Shown here: positions 21,577 through 32,700 of the stretch, in pieces
Numbering within the stretch: the stretch's first letter is position 1
Layout: the number at the start of each line of letters is the position of its first letter
Source of the DNA: Sporothrix humicola
Lineage: Eukaryota > Ascomycota > Sordariomycetes > Ophiostomatales > Ophiostomataceae
Length of the DNA: 64,000 bases
NCBI GenBank assembly: GCA_021396245.1
Contig: WNYE01000109.1
Span: 1 to 64,000, forward strand
Reading direction: 5' to 3'
Program-made: the position numbers and the translations under genes
Notes under the pieces: generated by a model
What the model was told of the DNA's origin: nothing
The model's database searches: none
What the model saw: only the letters and a program-made list of their open reading frames with translations

Positions 21577-24500
21577 TGCGGAAGAAGAGCCTGGATGAAT
21601 CAGGGAACCTGAAGCAGAACGACGTACAAATGCTCGGGCCAGATGTCAAAAATTCAAAGATGAAAACACCTTTGTGTTCAAGGGAGGACAAAATAGCAGA
21701 AATGAGAAAAAAAGGATGAAGGCAAAATAAAATAAAAAATCAAAGTGTAAAAGAAAAGTGGCAGGTAGGGGGGTGGGCGGTTCACCAAACGACCAACAGA
21801 CGCAGACCCTGGTCATAAACTATTCAAGGCGGCTGGAGAAATCCAGGCGACTGAGGTGATTTGTGCCCCAACAACCAGCGGTCAGGTTGCCAATCTGCAA
21901 CGCCAGCTGGGCCCAAATGATGTGGTATAAATGTAAAAGCTGAAAAGTCGTCCGCAGTTTGAAGAAAAGATAGACCAAAAGAGAAGACGACAGAAGTCAA
22001 TAACGACGAGAGGGAGATGGGGAGAAGAAGGGGCAATGTGAAAACTAATATGGGGGGTGGAAAAGGCGGGAGTAAAATTCAAATAGTCGAGTAGGACGCG
22101 CACAAGACAGACAGAGTAGCACAGACATGGAAAAGAGAGACAGACAGTCGGGACCGGGAAGGTTGGGGCGAGCAAAGAATATGTAGGTTGGGAACAGATG
22201 TGCAAAGGATGCGTTGGGACAGAAACAGCGGCTATCTGTGCGTAGGGATATCAAATGGAAACATGGGAATCGTACGTCGGGAACACCTCGAAGAGGCCTA
22301 GTTCGCTGTATGGATGTCCAGACGAGATAGGGTAAAAGAAAGCGCACACTTCGAGGCCTGGGCCCGCGTGTTCCTTTCCCAAGAGTAACGAAGGAAGAGA
22401 GAATGTCGTAAGAAGAAGACAGGAGACGAGAAATTGGAGACTAGAGACCGGAGAATGGAGGTTACCGGATGGGGAACATGCGAGAGAAGATCAGTTGGAT
22501 CCCCAAGAACCAAACCCTGTCCAACAAATAGACGAGGAAGCGAGAGAATTGCTGAACCAAGCGCCAGGGCCAGACCGAAATGGTGGGCTACCTGTCTGCA
22601 CCTCCAACTAGCTCTTTGACCGTATGGTTTAGACGCGTTCCGATGGGAGCGAGACGATGCAGGCCAGTATCAACGAAGCAGAAAGACAGAAAGACAGGAA
22701 GAGTGGAGAAGCGCCTGGAAGAGTTGGCAAAAACAAAAGGAAGTAGCGCCGAAGGATTCGAGAAGGATGGTGGTCAAAGATGGAAGAAATGGAGAGCGAG
22801 AGGGACAAGAAAGACAAGAAAGGGGAAGGGGAAAAAGACAACGAGGGCCGACGAGGAAGTATTGGGTAATTCAGAGCGAAGCGAGCTGTGAGGTGTGTGG
22901 AGGGCGAAAAGAGGGGGGAGGATAGATGGGGGTGGATGGGTTGAGCTGGGAAAAAGAAAAGGAGAGAGATGAATAAAATCAAATAATTCAAGTGAAAGAA
23001 AAAGTGCATATGCACCCAGCCTGATCCTCAACATCACGCCCTCCTTCCGTTTTAGTCGTTCCCCGATGTTGGCTACTGTGATATCCCAGTCACAAAAGTC
23101 TGCCAGTCACCATCAAGTACGATGTACTCCGTATTGTGCTTGTTGATAATCCGGGTCGTTGTTTGTGGCCTGTATCGCCAGCCTGCCGTTTTCAAACACT
23201 CGATTGATATGGCATTATTGGAACTTCTGGATGTGTTGTATGCCTCAATGGCATTTTTCTGGGCAAAGAGAGAGCAACATGCACTTGCGAGAATTCAATA
23301 TTCACAAACCCAGCGGACATCCCGTCCGGGGCGAGATGTCGAAGAGCAAGCCAGGTCTCCAAGCGCCCAACCCCTGTCGACATTCCCCCTCTTTTCTGAT
23401 TTTTATCCTTTGGGCCATAATCCGTACTCTTTTACCACCTTTCTTCTTCTTCTTCCTTTCTGGCTCTTCCCCTCACAGTTTTTAATGTCAAGGCATCAGG
23501 CGCGCGCGGACCAGGGCACCCTGGTATGTTTTGGGACGTGCCCAAGGCGAGCAGGGGGCCAACAAGACGATATTGAGCCAACAAGGGCGGCAGATGCACG
23601 CTAGCCACTCACACGACGGCGTCTAAGTTGTGTCCCGCACCACCTGCAAACACCAGTACTTTTGAGTGCATACTGCATCGACAGTTGATGTGTCTCAGTC
23701 GTTTGTTTCGTTTCTTTTGTGTTGAGTCGGTTTTCTTTCCCCTTTCCTTTTCCTTTTTTTTTTGACTTTTCCACGGTGTTGAGCGATTTTGCCGCGCTCT
23801 CGGCTCTTTTCCCCGCGGCTTTTTTTCCGCGCAACTTTTTTTTTCGACATGAATTTGTGTTTATCCTCGGATGGTTCCTTTTCTTCTTCATAATTTCTTC
23901 TCTTCCTCTTTTTTTTCTCGTCGTACCTTGGCGGCTGTGGCTGTGATGTCCTGTTGCTTCGTAGGAGTCAGTCTCTTTATTGTTTTCATTGCTTTCACTT
24001 CTCACCGTCCATCACATTCTCAGGATCTGAAATGGCCACAACGCCCCGTCTCAGGACATGCGGCCACCTCTGCGGCCGCCTCTGTGGCCATCATCCCCCC
24101 TCTTCTGTCTCTTCTCTTCCTTTTTTCCCCTGTATGTGTACACAATATGTGTGTCGTTTTCGAAACATGCCTGGGCATCACATTTGACACCAGTATTAAC
24201 CGCCGTCTCGTTGAAGCCAGAGACCAAACAGGTCTAGCCAGAAGGATTGAAGCGGAGTCCCAGCGTCTGCACAATCCATTCGCCGAGTTCGTTTTCATCA
24301 CATCACCTCTTGTCGAGTCTGGCCAATCCGAGACCGTTTGGCGCGCGAGAAGCGCCGTGGGCGGCAAAAGGATTGCTGGGATAGGACCTGCACGTCGTAA
24401 TAAGTCGTACTTGGAGCGTGGTGGTCTGGTGGTGTTAGTGTCTAGTGTCACGCTCTTTTCGCAAGACTCCGCTAGGGCACTTTAAGGTTGCACCCACTTA

Positions 24501-24882
24501 GTACCCACATATCAACATCGGAGGAGTAGTGCTGACCAATCAAAGCCAGCCCTACCTCTTTGCGTCTCTCTCTGGATGATGGCCCTGCCTGCATCCAAAT
24601 CATATCATACTTTTAAAATTTCTGTGCTCGCCCCGAACGGCAACGCTCATCAAAAACCCTATCACGAGTGGTTTGAGCACACACTATGGACGGACCCACA
24701 CATCTATCGTTGCGGAATCTCTTGAGGCGAACAGGAATCGACATCCGGCGAGCCCCAGCGGTTTGCCGTTAAACCTTGACCGGCCGCTCACACGCCCAAG
24801 TGCCCAATCATTCAAGCATTGAATCATAATCAACATATACGACCGGTGCCAATCCGAGGTGTGGCCTCTACCACCTGCCGCC
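21577..24882. other. 3.3-kb gene-free region with long polypyrimidine tracts
   Basis: From about 21,600 to 23,030 the minus strand is heavily CT-rich (the plus strand reads as GA-rich runs), consistent with a long leader/promoter for the minus-strand gene at 19,663-21,576. From about 23,690 to 24,140 the plus strand is T/CT-rich, pointing toward the polymerase gene. One exact TACTCCGTA lies at 23125-23133. No coding region is supported. Confidence 0.55.
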
Positions 24883-26979
24883 ATGGCTATGGGTCCTATT
24901 CAGGCTCGTCCACCCCGCCGGAATGATGGCCGGACCATTCTGCACTTTGACTATGACTGCTTTTATGCCCAAGTTGTGCAGAACCGTGCACCCAGTGGTG
25001 CCTTGGTCGGCCGGTGCGTCGGTGTCACGCAGAAAAGCATCTTGGCAACGGCCAATTACGAGGCCCGGCGCCGTGGTGTAAAAAAACTCATGCGCATCAC
25101 CGAAGCCCGTCGCATATGTCCGGACATTGTCCTTGTCGATGGCGAGGACCTGTCGCCCTTTCGCGATGTGTCCAAACAGTTATATCGAATGATGAGTGAT
25201 ACAGTCGGCCCTACGGCTCCTGTGGAAAGGCTGGGCCTAGATGAGATGTTTGTCGATGCTACGGCCCTCATAGATGCAAACCTTGAGCGCTTCCTTGCCC
25301 AGTGTAGCGAGGGCCTTGACAAGAGCGAGCCGCGAAACGACTTTTTTGTCATGTCAGATAGAGCAGATGGCACCGAGGGATTCACGTTTGATGGCAGCTC
25401 GTTTGCGGGTTGTGTCGTTGGCGACTCCGGCACAAATGGCCAGGGTTGTATTTTGCCTTCAAAGCAGGACGACACCGACGCCAATATTCAAACAAAAACC
25501 CGCTTACGCTTACTTCTGGGTTCACATCTTGCTGCCCATTTACGCCACCGTCTTGAGCACGAAGCCGGTTACACATCGTCGGCCGGCATAGCCACGAGTA
25601 AACTGCTGAGCAAGCTAGCTGGGAAAGTAAACAAACCGGCCAACCAGACAACTCTGGTGAGCGCAGCCTGGGCTGGTGACTCTGAAGGCAGTACTGATCC
25701 CAGCACGGATTTTGATACCAATATCGATGCCGATGCCGATGCTGTTGTTTGGCGGTTCATGGATCCACTCCCTCTGCGTAGTGTACCTGGCATTGGCTTC
25801 AAAACGAGCAGTCTTTTGAGCGACTACTTTCACTCTGCGCAACAAAATGCACACAAAGAGGAGGCTGCCAAGAAAGTCGACCAAGAAGAAAGAAGGATTG
25901 GAGAACAAGAGCCTGAAGACGATGAGAGCGATGCATGTGACGATGCCGGGCCCGTCACTGTGGTTGATATTCGCACATTTCCTGGCATGTCACCTCGCAT
26001 TCTGGACTCAATCCTGTGCAGCACCAACAGCACCTCTACGGCAGTTTCCTCTGCTGGAAACATCCCTACTGGTCTACGCGTATGGCAACTGTTGCATGGC
26101 GTCGACGATACGCCTGTTCGCGGTGGACGTGACCTTCCAAGTCAAATCAGCATCGAGGACACATACGCGGGGTCCCGACAAGGCACATTGCGGCCAGATG
26201 CTGCCGCGGCCGTTGCCAACGAGCTTCGAAAGCTGGCCACATCGCTTCTGCGGCGGATGCATGTGGACCTACTAGACAAAGATCTTGATAAGGGGCCACA
26301 GGAGGCCACGATGGCCGGAGTCGAGAGCTCTCGGGCATCGTGGCTGACACGGCCGCGTACGTTACGGCTCACGGTCCGACCCCAGATGCCCCAGGCCATA
26401 GACAACAAAGAACCAAGCAACTATTTTGCCCGGATGAGCCATAGCCAGCCGCTGCCCAGCTTTGTTCTTAACCTCGCCACACCTCCCGAGCAGATCGTGG
26501 ACCGGCTTGTTGCCGGCACCCTTGTCCCCATGTTCCGCAAATTGGCTGCATCCGTCCAGATGGGCAAGCGAGCGACAGTTTCCGAGTCTGCCACCCAAAA
26601 GGGCGGCCCAGCGTGGACCGTTGGCCTTTTAAATGTGTGCGTGGCCAACATGGCGGCCGTTGCCGGACCAAGGGATGATATTGCCGCCTTGTTTAAGCGG
26701 CAGCATGATGTCTCCACCAGTGGTCCCAGCTCTAGCGGCACCGTCGAAAGACGCGACCAACAAACAGACCCGATCATGGTTGGCTACCGGAATACGGAGG
26801 CCGATAATTATATAAATGACCGCAGTGCCGGCGAAGGCAGCGATGACGAAGCTGCTTCTGGCTGGGTGGCCGACGAAGATGAAAATGACACTGCCCTTGA
26901 AGCATGTGGGCAATGTGGCCATCTTCTCCCTGTGTTTGCTCATGCCGCGCATGCTCGGTTCCATCTTTTAGGAGATTAA
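24883..26979 (+). CDS. Y-family translesion DNA polymerase, Pol iota-like, with UBZ3 finger
   Basis: Translesion polymerase of 698 residues in one exon; start at 24883 (gccgccATGG). The palm motif is FDYDCFYAQ (Asp23); the second catalytic pair is LGLDEMFVD (Asp120, Glu121). The fingers motif TANYEARRRGVKKLM and the following LVDGEDLSPFR resemble Pol iota more than Pol eta. The thumb holds GYTSSAGIATSKLLSKLAGK and a helix-hairpin-helix LRSVPGIGFKTS, followed by a charged insert (about 325-355). The little-finger region begins near SIEDTYAGS. The extreme C-terminus is a C-x2-C-x11-H-x3-H finger (Cys675, Cys678, His690, His694) with the GxLxPVF spacing of the Pol eta UBZ3 ubiquitin-binding domain. 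Role inferred: bypass at monoubiquitinated PCNA. Confidence 0.88.
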   Translation: MAMGPIQARPPRRNDGRTILHFDYDCFYAQVVQNRAPSGALVGRCVGVTQKSILATANYEARRRGVKKLMRITEARRICPDIVLVDGEDLSPFRDVSKQLYRMMSDTVGPTAPVERLGLDEMFVDATALIDANLERFLAQCSEGLDKSEPRNDFFVMSDRADGTEGFTFDGSSFAGCVVGDSGTNGQGCILPSKQDDTDANIQTKTRLRLLLGSHLAAHLRHRLEHEAGYTSSAGIATSKLLSKLAGKVNKPANQTTLVSAAWAGDSEGSTDPSTDFDTNIDADADAVVWRFMDPLPLRSVPGIGFKTSSLLSDYFHSAQQNAHKEEAAKKVDQEERRIGEQEPEDDESDACDDAGPVTVVDIRTFPGMSPRILDSILCSTNSTSTAVSSAGNIPTGLRVWQLLHGVDDTPVRGGRDLPSQISIEDTYAGSRQGTLRPDAAAAVANELRKLATSLLRRMHVDLLDKDLDKGPQEATMAGVESSRASWLTRPRTLRLTVRPQMPQAIDNKEPSNYFARMSHSQPLPSFVLNLATPPEQIVDRLVAGTLVPMFRKLAASVQMGKRATVSESATQKGGPAWTVGLLNVCVANMAAVAGPRDDIAALFKRQHDVSTSGPSSSGTVERRDQQTDPIMVGYRNTEADNYINDRSAGEGSDDEAASGWVADEDENDTALEACGQCGHLLPVFAHAAHARFHLLGD

Positions 26980-27280
26980 GTGCTACATTTGGAACATCAT
27001 TTCATGTTAAGAGCACAATATATATAGATAAATGGAGTATAATAGCAATCGTAAACCAGCTTGTCCGTGGTCATAATTAATATGTATATATACAAGTAAA
27101 TCCCATCAGCAAAACAAAACCCATTTGTGCATTTTTAACCCCTCTTGTCCCATACATCGTCACAATCATTAAAATAGATGGGTATGCCATCTAAAAAATG
27201 TAAGAAAATGAAAATCGACGCCAGCATGTAGTTATGCTACGTGTTTTCTGAGAATCAGTGAAACCTCTCAGCCGCCAAAT
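26980..27280. other. Convergent 3' regions of the polymerase and bHLH genes
   Basis: 301 AT-rich bases between two stop codons, with TATATATA-type runs. No gene seen. Confidence 0.6.
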
Positions 27281-29053
27281 TTACTTGGCGAATGCTCCGT
27301 TTGGCATAGACCGAAGTTGGTCTTCTAGCCTCCGATTGCCATCTAGAAGATCGGACAGCCAGCTGGCCGCAGTTGTCAGAACAAGACTTTTGCTGAGGTT
27401 ATTGCCCTGTAGCCCGGGAACGAGAATACATAGGTCCTCGAAGCCAGTCTTTATGAGTGTACGGCGCTTCTGTTCGCTCTTGATATGATTCTCCCGCTTC
27501 TGCTCCTCAGTTAGGTTCTCGCGTGGTGGCTTCGCAAGAGCAGCAGACCGTCTCCTCTTGGATGGTGCAGGGCCTGCAGCACCCGCGTCAGAGCCAGCGC
27601 CGTTTACTGACGATGACTCTGTTGCGGCCGGTAGCAGGTTCGGCGGTGACGCAGAAGATTGTGATGGTGGGTGGCCATTTGTACCGGCCTTGGCCTTCCT
27701 CTTTCGCGGTTTTCCGTTCTTTGTCAGGCCTGCACCAGAAGCCGAGGTATCGTCATCGCCCTCACCAACAGCTCCGTTCGCTGAAAGTATGTTGCTCTCA
27801 TCGTTGGTCCCGTCGGCATCTTCACCTTTGGTGTTCTTGCCCTTCCGTCTCTTGCGAGGCGGTGCCATGGCAGTCTTTCCGTTTGTCTCGGCGTCAGCCG
27901 AAGATGGTGATGTGCGAGTTTTGAGAGATAATGCTGTAAACGTGTCGTATGTCGGAGACGATGGCCGCGTTGTGCCTGCGCTGTGATTCGGGGCCAGACA
28001 CTCCATGTGCTTGAGGTGGACGTTTGTCAAAGCTTCACTTGTCTCCTTCTCGGACCTTGGGGTAAACTGCTTTTGTGCAAAGCTTTGATCCGTGCCCCAT
28101 TGCAATCCTTGCCTGTGTAGCGCAGGTCCTGCAGACGATAGTGCCACTTGCTGGGCCGTAGCTCCGGTGGCAGCAAAGACGAGGCCAGAGGACTGCAAGG
28201 CCCCTAGGTTGTGGCCTGTGTGAACGGATGCTGGTGAGGCAGAGAGGCCACCCGAATTAATTTGCGAACCGCCAGTGGAACCAACAGATGGCAACAATGC
28301 TGAAGGTGACGAGACCGATACGGGAGCGAACTGTGGCGTATCCGGTGCCAGACCGAAGGGGCTAATGCCGTGGTGCGGCTGGGACAGGTTGGGCCGGGGT
28401 CCATAGTTAAAACTGGAGTGGCGTGTGCCATTTTGGCTATTCAACAAAAGGGTGCTGGCGGCAGCAACCACATCATCGGACGGTGCCTGTTCAAGACCAA
28501 GGTTGCCTCCTGGCATCATAAACGAGTGACCGGGCCCTGAGGTCAAGTGCAGAGGAATGGCGGGTGTCGAGTTAGAGCGGGATGCCGATCCCATAGTTGG
28601 CATCATGTTTGACGGCGATGGTCCAGTTTCGAACATGAGCGGCATGTTGCCGAGTAGGCTTTGTGGTAAAACATGGTCGCCTAGGTGGATATTCTGTGAT
28701 GGGCCGAAAGATGTGGTTGAGCCAACGAAATGGGGGATGTCAATCCAGTTTTCTGAGTGGACGGCCTTCCCAGAGAGGCTGTTTTGCACGTCGATGTCTG
28801 TTTTCATGCCGTCGAACCAGTCGTGCAGGTTGCTTGATTCGGTGGCGGATAGGAGAGGCGCACCGGGTGCCGGCTCCGGCGCATTTTCTAAGAAAGGGAA
28901 GTCATCGCCAATTGAGTCTGTAACAGTTAGCATGGGCTCTACGCCCGGTCGAGAGAAGGGTAAAGACGACGTACAGCCAAAGAACATGCCAGTTTCGGCG
29001 TCTAAATGCGGCGCGCCAGCCATGGCTTGTGGTCGTTGCTTTATGCTAAGCAT
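27281..29053 (-). CDS. bHLH transcription factor
   Basis: Start at 29053 gives 590 residues in one exon; MAGAPHLDAETG at 29023 is a plausible alternative start, and the longer open frame to 29263 runs into CT-rich leader. The C-terminal 85 residues hold a bHLH domain: basic region NHIKSEQKRR with the His/Glu/Arg spacing of class B E-box binders (CACGTG), helix 1 KTGFEDLCILVPG, loop GLQGNN, and helix 2 SKSLVLTTAASWLSDLLDG continuing into a short coiled segment. It most resembles the MLX/INO-type group. The rest is low-complexity Ser/Pro/Gly, with basic clusters PPRKRRKGKNTKG and KPRKRKAKAG that may be nuclear signals. Target genes cannot be told from sequence. Confidence 0.88.
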   Translation of the reverse strand: MLSIKQRPQAMAGAPHLDAETGMFFGCTSSLPFSRPGVEPMLTVTDSIGDDFPFLENAPEPAPGAPLLSATESSNLHDWFDGMKTDIDVQNSLSGKAVHSENWIDIPHFVGSTTSFGPSQNIHLGDHVLPQSLLGNMPLMFETGPSPSNMMPTMGSASRSNSTPAIPLHLTSGPGHSFMMPGGNLGLEQAPSDDVVAAASTLLLNSQNGTRHSSFNYGPRPNLSQPHHGISPFGLAPDTPQFAPVSVSSPSALLPSVGSTGGSQINSGGLSASPASVHTGHNLGALQSSGLVFAATGATAQQVALSSAGPALHRQGLQWGTDQSFAQKQFTPRSEKETSEALTNVHLKHMECLAPNHSAGTTRPSSPTYDTFTALSLKTRTSPSSADAETNGKTAMAPPRKRRKGKNTKGEDADGTNDESNILSANGAVGEGDDDTSASGAGLTKNGKPRKRKAKAGTNGHPPSQSSASPPNLLPAATESSSVNGAGSDAGAAGPAPSKRRRSAALAKPPRENLTEEQKRENHIKSEQKRRTLIKTGFEDLCILVPGLQGNNLSKSLVLTTAASWLSDLLDGNRRLEDQLRSMPNGAFAK

Positions 29054-32000
29054 GGGGTGTGGATATGGACAGAGAGAAAGACGTGGGCGGTGGGCGGGGG
29101 GAGAATAAAGGATAAAGGATATTCTTTGTCGGTGAGGTGGCGATACGAAGAGTCGTGGGATGCAGGCGAAGGTTTTGTATCTGTAATGGTTTTGTATCTG
29201 TAATGCAAGACTGGACAAACGATGCAAGGCGATACGGAACGATGCGGTGGCTTTCGGTGTCAAAATGGAGGGTAAGGCCGGGAGTTGCCAACTGCGTGAG
29301 AGGCGTTAATGGAAGCCGTTATTTGACACAAGGTGATCGATGTAATATACAGTTTGCGTCTCGGTAGTCGTATGGAATAGATATCGCGAGAATGAGACGG
29401 GAACGGTTGAAACGGTCGGGATCGCTAGGTTCTGGGACAGTCGACGGCGTGGTGACAAATTCGGGAGGGATGTGTGCTGGGATATGACTGGAGTGCATAG
29501 ATGGTATCGATGAAATGTGGAGAGGCGCTGAGGTGTTGATATCAACAACGAATATCGACAGTTAAAAGTAGTGAAGAGGGTGAAGGTTTTCGCGGGGCGA
29601 GGAAAATTGTGCGCATGTGAAAGAGTGTACGGGGGTGGGCAGGGAAGAAAAGATGGAGAGGGAAGGCCTGGGCTGCGTGAGGGTTTTGCGGGTGTGGAGA
29701 GGCGAGCTAGTGGGGGAAAGGGGGGACGCAGAAGACATTTGGGCCGTTTTGGAAAGTGAAAAGAAATGGCAAGACCGCTAATTAGTAGCCTTTTCTATGG
29801 AGATAACCTTGGTGATGGAGAAAGCGGCAGGTGCAGCCAGCCTATACGAAGGCAGCCAGCAGCTGCGTCGTAAGGCCTTTTTCCAGCAGCAAAACAGGGT
29901 GCAGGCCGAGTTCTATTTAGTGGACTTGACTAGCCAGAACCACTGAACGTCGTAGTATGGAAAATATTACGGAGCACATTATGGGGAACCAACACGCGAT
30001 GCGTTTTGGAAAGGGCCCTAAAAGGTAAAACAGCAAGACAATGGCGCGTGAAACAGAGCCAGAGCATGCTCCAAAGTGGACAAAAGGCAGTTGGCAATAC
30101 CACGATACTCGTATCTTACAAAGGACTGGGCCACTGAGCACTGAGACCTGAGAATCAAGAGATTAAACGCCGTGTAAAAAGGCGCCGGAGAAGTACGGAG
30201 AAGAAGAGAGTGGAGGAGGCAGGAGCTGTGAGGAAGTCCCGAGCAGATATTATAGATCGTGCGGGAAGGAGAGCGGGGTGTAGACCGGGAAGGCGCGGCT
30301 GGGGAAGCCAGAGGGCGAAAACACATCAACAAATGCGGCTTGCATCTCACTCGAGAAAGCATGAAAGAGAACGCTGTTCCAAGTCAAGAAAAAGAAACGG
30401 AAGCCAACGGACAGATAGAGCAACGAAGAGCCGAAATACAAATGTCGGATCCTGTACAGAAGGACCAGCACAAGACTGTGAATGAAATAATAGCACACCA
30501 TGCAGGGGTCGGTCCTTGCACGGGCCTGAAGTTTGCAGGGGCAATTCGACGACAAGATGATGAACTGGAAATGCAAGAACAGCAGCAAAGTCCACGACGG
30601 GAACACGATGGAAGAGTGTCGCAATGGAGGGCCCTAGAAACCTCGCTCTGTTCAAAAACATACACAGTATGAGTGTGTTCCGTATATTCTGTATGATCAA
30701 ACAGAGATTCCAGAAACCAGGGTTTGACGATGTATCTAGCCACAGCCGCCATAATCAGTGGTCAGCATTCCGCCTAAGCCTCAAAGGACGCCGTTCGTGC
30801 CGTAATCTTACGGCGACAGCGTCCGGCGTAGGACTTTGTCAGACAATTCCAACGTCAACGGGGAAAATGCGGGGAAACCGGTCCATACAGAACACACCGG
30901 TTTACAATGACAGACAGGCAGACAGTCAGGTCCGGGGCATGCTTGCCAGTCACACTTGCCGCATCAACCTCCCCCTTTTCCCCACGCCAACACAGAATGA
31001 CAAACTAGAAGGTTATTTGCGTATACTATGCGCACTCCAGCCCTTTCCAATATGGCAATATTACACTGCACCCTGCACAACCATTGTAACACTAGCAGCC
31101 TAGCAGCCTTGCTTGCCTTGCCATCTTGGGTCCCAGGGCCTGGCTTCACATGCTTTTCGGCACATCCATTGTTTTCAATTTCCCCAGAAAATGCGTCGGA
31201 GAGTGGACACCGAACAGCGAAGAAATGCACAAACATGCTGTAGAACCGTTGTCCGCGAAGGAAAGAAAAAAAGTCGATAATAGCAAGATCGATTCTTTGT
31301 TTCCAATTCGGCACATCAAACTTAAACAACTACAGCGCCGTCCCAAATGTTGTTTATAGCAAAGATTATGGTCGTTTCTACGGAGTAAATCGACGTATCT
31401 TACGACTACCTACATCCACTAAAACGCTTTCCAGCAATGGCAGGCGCTTTGGTTCGTTCTTCTCCAGATGTTCTCCATTATCACATGCCACCGAGAACCC
31501 ACATCTTCAGGAGACCAACCGAGCCGACGCTTGCCGAATCTGGGAAAGGCGCCTGTCTGGCTTCTGGGTAATACCCCGTAAAGTGCGGCGCGGTCTTTAG
31601 CTGCAGAAGTACTCGGGCCCACTTCTTTCCATGGTCTAAGCCAGTAATTAATTCCTGGAAGCGTCAAAGTACGACATAATACTCCGTATTACCTTGGACC
31701 AAGTAGTCGCGACGCGTTCAGCCCATTGGCTGCCCCTTCCTGAAATTCAAAAGGAGGCTCCCGCTTTCGTAAATATGGGGAAAGGGCACTTGCATCAACG
31801 ACATTGTCGACCAGTAGCTCTGGGTGTCCAATGCGACCAGCCAACCCAACTAAACCATCGTCACGACCATGCGCGTTGCACCCCATCAAGGATCAAAGAC
31901 TGCATTTCGATCCACTCCTTCCGCGAAACGGCACCTTCTTCTTCAGCAGTCTTCAGGAACAGCCCTTGCCAGGCCGGTTTCTCCCAGTGCGCCGTCATAT

Positions 32001-32700
32001 CCCGGCTGCAGCATTCCATCCATTTCCCTTCTCCATCCCCGGCCAAAGAGGGATTGGTGCCGCACAAGTCCAGACACAATCTAAATTGGCATCCGTGTAC
32101 TAGACGCGCTGGCTTTCACGTGCCAAAGTTGACGACCCTCTCATCTGTACGACGTATTCGTCACAGCTATTCTTCAATCTCACGAGACCACGGACCACAG
32201 ACCAAACGCAGACAACGTGCATGGAGACCATCCGGCATTGAGGTCCATTTGAACGCCTGTCGTTGAGAAAGCTACCACAGTTCGCTTCCCATTCCCTTGC
32301 AACCCTAAAACCTAAAGGAGGTAAGAAACACCCACGCGCATACATCCCAACGTGCACTCGCTGGACATTGTTTGCTTGTGAACACGCCAAGTCAGCCCTG
32401 GCCCTGGTGCATCGGGTCGGCCCAGAGCCCAGGAATTCCCAGCAGATCCAGGACATCTGGTTGCCGACTAGGCAAAGGGGGGCGCATCGTGGCCCCGGAC
32501 GGCACCATTTGTTGCATGTGCCATCATTCATAGGGCCAGACCCGACCGTTTCTCACTGCAACTTTGTTCCGTGGGTTTCCTTCTTTCGTTCTTTTTTTTT
32601 TCGTTTTTTTTTTCCTTTGCCGCTTTCCCGTCCAACTGACAACCACGCACTCGTTAGCCGCCTTTCCCTTCCGCCCGACCTCCCTCGATACTGTCTGAGC
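29054..32700. other. 3.6-kb gene-free region between bHLH and TMEM135-like genes
   Basis: A divergent intergenic region. From 29,060 to about 30,500 the minus strand is CT-rich, consistent with a long bHLH leader; 32,580-32,700 is T/CT-rich on the plus strand before the TMEM135-like start. Exact copies of TACGGAGTA/TACTCCGTA occur at 31379-31387 and 31680-31688, with near-matches around 29,972 and 30,194. The longest open frames (for example 31,694-32,266) show no conserved sequence and are not called. Confidence 0.55.

Noticed and set aside
29571..29759. Gly/Arg-rich plus-strand frame
   Set aside because: Purine-rich complement of the CT-rich leader; compositional artefact.
31694..32266. 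190-codon plus-strand open frame in the large intergenic region
   Set aside because: No conserved motif, no clear start context and no splice structure that extends it.
32263..32700. N-terminal extension of the TMEM135-like frame
   Set aside because: The segment is low-complexity/pyrimidine-rich leader; family similarity begins after the Met at 32701.
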